In this document: one piece after another, positions 42,209-45,053 of the stretch
How the letters are laid out: each line of letters opens with the position of its first letter
Position numbering within the stretch: the stretch's first letter is position 1
DNA from: Lachnospiraceae bacterium UBA1760
GTDB lineage: Bacteria; Bacillota; Clostridia; Lachnospirales; Lachnospiraceae
Assembly (NCBI GenBank): GCA_002314775.1
Contig: DCHE01000066.1
Span: 1-45,053 of the forward strand
Reading direction: 5' to 3'
Length of the DNA stretch: 45,053 nt
Program-made: the position numbers and the translations under genes
The notes under the pieces: model-generated
What the model was told of the DNA's origin: nothing
Database searches by the model: none
Seen by the model: the letters and a program-made list of their open reading frames with translations, nothing else

Positions 42209-43237
42209 TTATAAAACCTGATAGATACTGTCCCCGTCATAGGAAGTAATCACTCTTCTAATATCAAGGGATTTCTCATATACGATTTTTTCCTTCTCTC
42301 TGGTGACCGTGCCGATTACTGTGGCAGTCTCACCAGCTTTTGTAAGCGCCTCTATTATTTTCTGTGAGTTCTCTGTGTCTGAAACCAGAATCAGACTTCC
42401 CATGTCGAAGAGCTCGTAGGGGTTTATGTGAAAATACTCACAAATCTCTATTACAGGCTGATTTATAGGAATTACCTTATGCCCCAGCTTCACGCCGTAA
42501 TTTATCTTCTCTGCCACCTCGGATACTGCTCCGTACAAGCCTCCGAAGGAAATATCATGAACATATTTCGCACCATTTGACAGTGCCGAAAAGGCAATAT
42601 CCTTAACCGAAAGCCCTTCCTTTGCAATTCTGGCATCTAAAATGTAGCTCCTCGAGAAACGCTTCAAAAGCTCCTCTTCCTTATATACCGAAAGAATGTG
42701 TGCTCCAGCATCCCCGACCCTTTTTACCAGGATAATATCATCGCCTGGGCATGGCTTTTCAGCCTCAGAACTCTTTCTTATCTGTTCCTCGTCACTCAGC
42801 CATCCAGTCATGGTTACTGATACTATATATTCAGTGACGAATTCTGAAACCTCTGTATGTCCACCGGTAATCTGAACATTTTCAGAGCTCGCAAGAGCTA
42901 TGATACTGTCCATCTCACTTCTGTATCTGCCTTCCTTGATCTCTGGTGATGCAATCACCGAAATCTCAAGCATCTTAGGTACCGCACCGATAACATAAAG
43001 GTTATTTGCAGCCTTGATGTATGCAAACTCAGAGACTGTAAGTCCAAGGGAATCAGCAAGTCTTTTATCTGCAGCTGACTGAGTAACCTGACACATTCCA
43101 TCCTTCCAGATAGCTGCATCGTTACCAATCTGAGTTCTCGTGAGAAGAGCTTCATCTCTTTTACCAATATGCTTAAGTACGCTTCTTGATAATTTATGAC
43201 TTGAAAATGTTCCTTTTTTCTGAAGTTTTTCTTCCAT
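42209..43237 (-). CDS. AIR synthase-related (HypE/ThiL-like) protein
   Basis: 342 residues of the PurM/HypE/ThiL/SelD ATP-binding superfamily. The N-terminal half has IGNDAAIWK and AANNLYVIGAVPKML, where related enzymes have GDDAA and ND before the Mg/ATP site; the Asp-to-Asn change at the second block is also seen in the AIR-synthase-related group. The C-terminal half has HDISFGGLYGAVSEVAEK and PYELFDMGSLILV, typical of HypE and relatives. It could act in hydrogenase maturation or an unknown ATP-dependent reaction; no hydrogenase gene is here. It follows the VanW-like gene after 29 bp on the same strand. Confidence 0.8.
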   Translation of the reverse strand: MEEKLQKKGTFSSHKLSRSVLKHIGKRDEALLTRTQIGNDAAIWKDGMCQVTQSAADKRLADSLGLTVSEFAYIKAANNLYVIGAVPKMLEISVIASPEIKEGRYRSEMDSIIALASSENVQITGGHTEVSEFVTEYIVSVTMTGWLSDEEQIRKSSEAEKPCPGDDIILVKRVGDAGAHILSVYKEEELLKRFSRSYILDARIAKEGLSVKDIAFSALSNGAKYVHDISFGGLYGAVSEVAEKINYGVKLGHKVIPINQPVIEICEYFHINPYELFDMGSLILVSDTENSQKIIEALTKAGETATVIGTVTREKEKIVYEKSLDIRRVITSYDGDSIYQVL

Positions 43238-43266
43238 ATTAATTACCTTAATATTATTCCAGAAGC

Positions 43267-44901
43267 TTATTCACCCTCTTGAGGTGCCTCTGTTGGCTTC
43301 TCTGTCGGCTTCTCGGTTGGCTTTTCAGTAGGTTTCTCGGTTGGCTTCTCGGTTGGCTTCTCGGTTGGCTTTTCGGTTGTAGCCTCTGTCTTCTCCGTTG
43401 TAGCCTCTGTCTTCTCCGTTGTAGCCTCTGTTTTTTCAGTAGTCTTCTCTGTCGTCTTCTCTGTTGTGGTTGCAGTTGTGGACGAGGTTGTTGTCTCTCC
43501 GCCTGTTACCGTCTGACCATTAATTGTAGTACCTGGTCCAACTGAAATATACTTTGGAGCCGCCTTATACTTTGACTTATTCATCTGAATAGTCTCTGTA
43601 AGCTTACCGTCAACATATACATTCTTCCAAAGCTCAGCTACGTATCCATAATGAGCCTTCTGCTCAACCTTTTTCTGTCCCTTTGCAAGACTATTATCAA
43701 CTGTTATTACATCTGCAGGTGGATTGATCTTCTCAATTGTCTTTGAAACGAACTCAATCTTTCTGTTTGATGGTCTTGTCTCCTTACCGTAAATTCTGTA
43801 AGTTACATTTCCACCTGAGCAAACTCCCTCAATGTAAATTGGGGCGCCTGTATTATTCTTAAATTTAAGGTCGTAGGTATTTCCAGCAAGAGCCGCATCG
43901 GCTGAAAGTGGTACATAGCTTACTGAAAGTCCATGGTTATTCCTCTGTACTATGTCAAGCTCAGCACGAATTACCGCGTTATAAAGGGTTGTAGCTACCT
44001 GACATACACCACCGCCATATCCGTCAACAAGACGTCCGCCTACGTACTGTCCTGCAAGGTAGTATCCATTTGAGGCATCGATTGGCTCAAGTGTTTTATG
44101 AGTATTCATCTGCTCACCAGGCATTAATATCTTACCATTGATAAGCGATGTAGCTCTCTCAATATTCTTCATACGGCCCTTTGCACTGCTGTAGTCAGTA
44201 GTGTATTCACCGAGAAGGTCTGTAACCTCAGCGAGCTGCTTATCTCTCTCACTCATACCGTTACTGTCTGTTGAAAGCTCTACTGTAATATCACTTCCAT
44301 CCCAGTCATCACCAACTGCAGCAACCAGTCTGTTGTAGGTCTCCTCAAAGTCAACACTTACACCAGAGCTCTCTGTGATGAGTCTTACCTTGCCATTTCC
44401 TTCCTTTTTGAGCTCAACGCCCTTGGTTGTACCATTTAAAGCATCACCAATCTGCTTATTAACAACGTCTTTGACAGCCTCCTGATTGATCACTCCTGAC
44501 AGTTCAATATCAAGACCGCCATTTGTACGAAGCGTCATATCCTCCTTATATCTCTTAAGAAGGCTTCCACTGTTGCCAACGCCCATTGCCTGCTTAACTG
44601 CACTAACATAGTCAAGGTTGTAGCCAAGCTCTCCGAGAGAGGTTGTAACTGTACCTACAGGGCTGTTGATTGTAACCTTTGCATTTACATCATTTCCAGC
44701 TGAAGACTTAATTAAGCTCATAGCCTCAACGTATGAAAGTCCACTCACGTCGATTCCATCGATTGAAATGTTATCATGTATAAGCATTCCAGAGTATGAT
44801 TTTGCCGCCTCTGCCTTAGTGCTGCTTCCCGCGATGGCAGGTATCGCCATAGCTACAGAAAGGGCAAGAGCTGTTACCTTTTTTATAAATCTCTTTTTCA
44901 T
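43267..44901 (-). CDS. VanW-family, PG-binding wall protein with a Thr-Glu-Lys-Pro tail
   Basis: 544 residues, exported. The N-terminus is a signal peptide (MKKRFIKKVTALALSVAMAIPAIAGSSTKAEAA). YoaR-type peptidoglycan-binding_4 region follows (SIDGIDVSGLSYVEAMSLIKS, LGELGYNLD), then a VanW domain (STDSNGMSERDKQL, GGVCQVATTLYNAVIRAELDIVQRNNH) and a G5-like beta segment. The last 70 residues are T-E-K, T-E-A-T and T-E-K-P repeats that could span the cell wall; no LPXTG is present. The start is ATG 44901 behind GAGGAAAAAG; the upstream in-frame part overlaps the 37-residue gene. Exact function in the wall is unproven; VanW is not an essential glycopeptide resistance gene. Confidence 0.9.
   Translation of the reverse strand: MKKRFIKKVTALALSVAMAIPAIAGSSTKAEAAKSYSGMLIHDNISIDGIDVSGLSYVEAMSLIKSSAGNDVNAKVTINSPVGTVTTSLGELGYNLDYVSAVKQAMGVGNSGSLLKRYKEDMTLRTNGGLDIELSGVINQEAVKDVVNKQIGDALNGTTKGVELKKEGNGKVRLITESSGVSVDFEETYNRLVAAVGDDWDGSDITVELSTDSNGMSERDKQLAEVTDLLGEYTTDYSSAKGRMKNIERATSLINGKILMPGEQMNTHKTLEPIDASNGYYLAGQYVGGRLVDGYGGGVCQVATTLYNAVIRAELDIVQRNNHGLSVSYVPLSADAALAGNTYDLKFKNNTGAPIYIEGVCSGGNVTYRIYGKETRPSNRKIEFVSKTIEKINPPADVITVDNSLAKGQKKVEQKAHYGYVAELWKNVYVDGKLTETIQMNKSKYKAAPKYISVGPGTTINGQTVTGGETTTSSTTATTTEKTTEKTTEKTEATTEKTEATTEKTEATTEKPTEKPTEKPTEKPTEKPTEKPTEKPTEAPQEGE
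43279..43450 (-). repeat. Tandem repeats coding the VanW protein tail
   Basis: 12-bp units (minus-strand ACCGAGAAGCCA-type, TEKP) are repeated about seven times at 43288-43375, and 21-bp units coding TEKTEAT about three times at 43376-43435. The tail is Thr/Glu/Lys/Pro-rich and probably extended; copy number may vary. Confidence 0.8.
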
Positions 44902-44918
44902 CTTTTTCCTCTTTATCA

Positions 44919-45032
44919 TTAAAATGCGCTTACAAGAAGGCCAATAATCATAGATACTGCAAGTATTCCGCAAATAATTCCTGCAGTTACCTTCTGCCAT
45001 TTCTTGTTACCTTTTCCACCAAAATTAATCAT
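44919..45032 (-). CDS. 37-residue membrane micro-protein upstream of the VanW gene
   Basis: A short frame of 37 codons from ATG 45032 to TAA 44919, with AGGAG eight bases upstream. It encodes a basic start (MINFGGKGNKKWQK) and one hydrophobic helix (TAGIICGILAVSMIIGLLVS) ending AF. The VanW gene follows after 17 bp with its own ribosome binding site, so the two are co-transcribed and the small gene looks real. A one-helix protein of this type could be a subunit or chaperone of a membrane complex; nothing more can be said from sequence. The frame of the VanW gene overlaps it only if a non-supported upstream start is used. Confidence 0.7.
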   Translation of the reverse strand: MINFGGKGNKKWQKVTAGIICGILAVSMIIGLLVSAF

Positions 45033-45053
45033 CTTTTTTTCTCCTATTCTACC

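Noticed and set aside
43279..43545. Plus-strand frame rich in Leu, Cys and Trp opposite the VanW tail
   Set aside because: It is the mirror of the repeat-coded Thr-Glu-Lys-Pro tail, and has no support as a gene.
1..45053. CRISPR array, tRNA, rRNA, insertion sequence or prophage
   Set aside because: No regularly spaced repeats of the right size, no cloverleaf or rRNA-like sequence, and no transposase or phage structural protein was found in the frames examined by eye.

Overview
The window looks like a chromosomal segment from a Lachnospiraceae-type Firmicute (Butyrivibrio, Pseudobutyrivibrio or Roseburia relatives). The reasons are moderate-to-low GC, strong GGAGG-type ribosome binding sites, sigma-A-type promoters with 17-bp spacers, and a gene set of MutS2, YhaM, GPH sugar symporter, VanW/PG-binding protein and a Firmicutes-type (T7SSb) secretion locus. 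The genus is inferred from gene content only. No rRNA, tRNA, CRISPR array, transposase or phage gene was seen.

Layout. (1) 1-6976, minus strand: a galactoside-use operon running TetR regulator, GH2 glycosidase, GPH symporter, GH36 alpha-galactosidase (cut by the window edge), with a promoter and a candidate TetR operator in front. (2) 6983-10098: three consecutive hairpins, then a YhaO/YhaN (SbcD/SbcC-like) pair whose catalytic motifs are altered in both proteins. (3) 10162-13156, plus strand: trkA-trkH potassium uptake. (4) 13185-13848: a gene-free imperfect palindrome of about 660 bp between convergent genes. (5) 13862-16650: a large secreted repeat protein. (6) 16724-19565: glgB and a divergent TetR regulator. 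(7) 19590-23702: an AGCS amino-acid symporter with an unusual inserted domain, and a yhaM/fliB-like operon. (8) 23909-28758, plus strand: mutS2, then an OmpR-type response regulator and a histidine kinase whose C-terminal tail is built from DNA tandem repeats. (9) 28782-39829, minus strand: a type VII secretion operon. (10) 39857-45032, minus strand: trmL, an aminotransferase with an overlapping Lrp-type regulator, a HypE/AIR-synthase-like protein, a VanW-family wall protein and a 37-residue membrane micro-protein.

The most notable system is the T7SSb locus. In transcription order it encodes an FHA protein with a DUF6382-like N-terminus, a CpaE/TadZ-like ATPase with a pseudo-receiver, a YukD/EsaB ubiquitin-like protein, EssC (two FHA-like domains, membrane hairpin, three FtsK-like ATPase domains), a WXG100 protein, an intercistronic hairpin, two small helical LXG-partner-like proteins, an LXG-type effector with glycine-zipper segments, and a SUKH-DUF4176 fusion that is a likely immunity protein. 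EssA, EssB and EsaA/YueB are not present and the locus is flanked by housekeeping genes, so this is either a reduced or variant T7SSb or one whose membrane parts lie elsewhere.

The other notable non-coding object is the palindrome at 13185-13848. Its two arms share perfectly matching blocks of 10 to 27 bp separated by diverged spacers of almost equal length, and each arm ends in a terminator-like hairpin.
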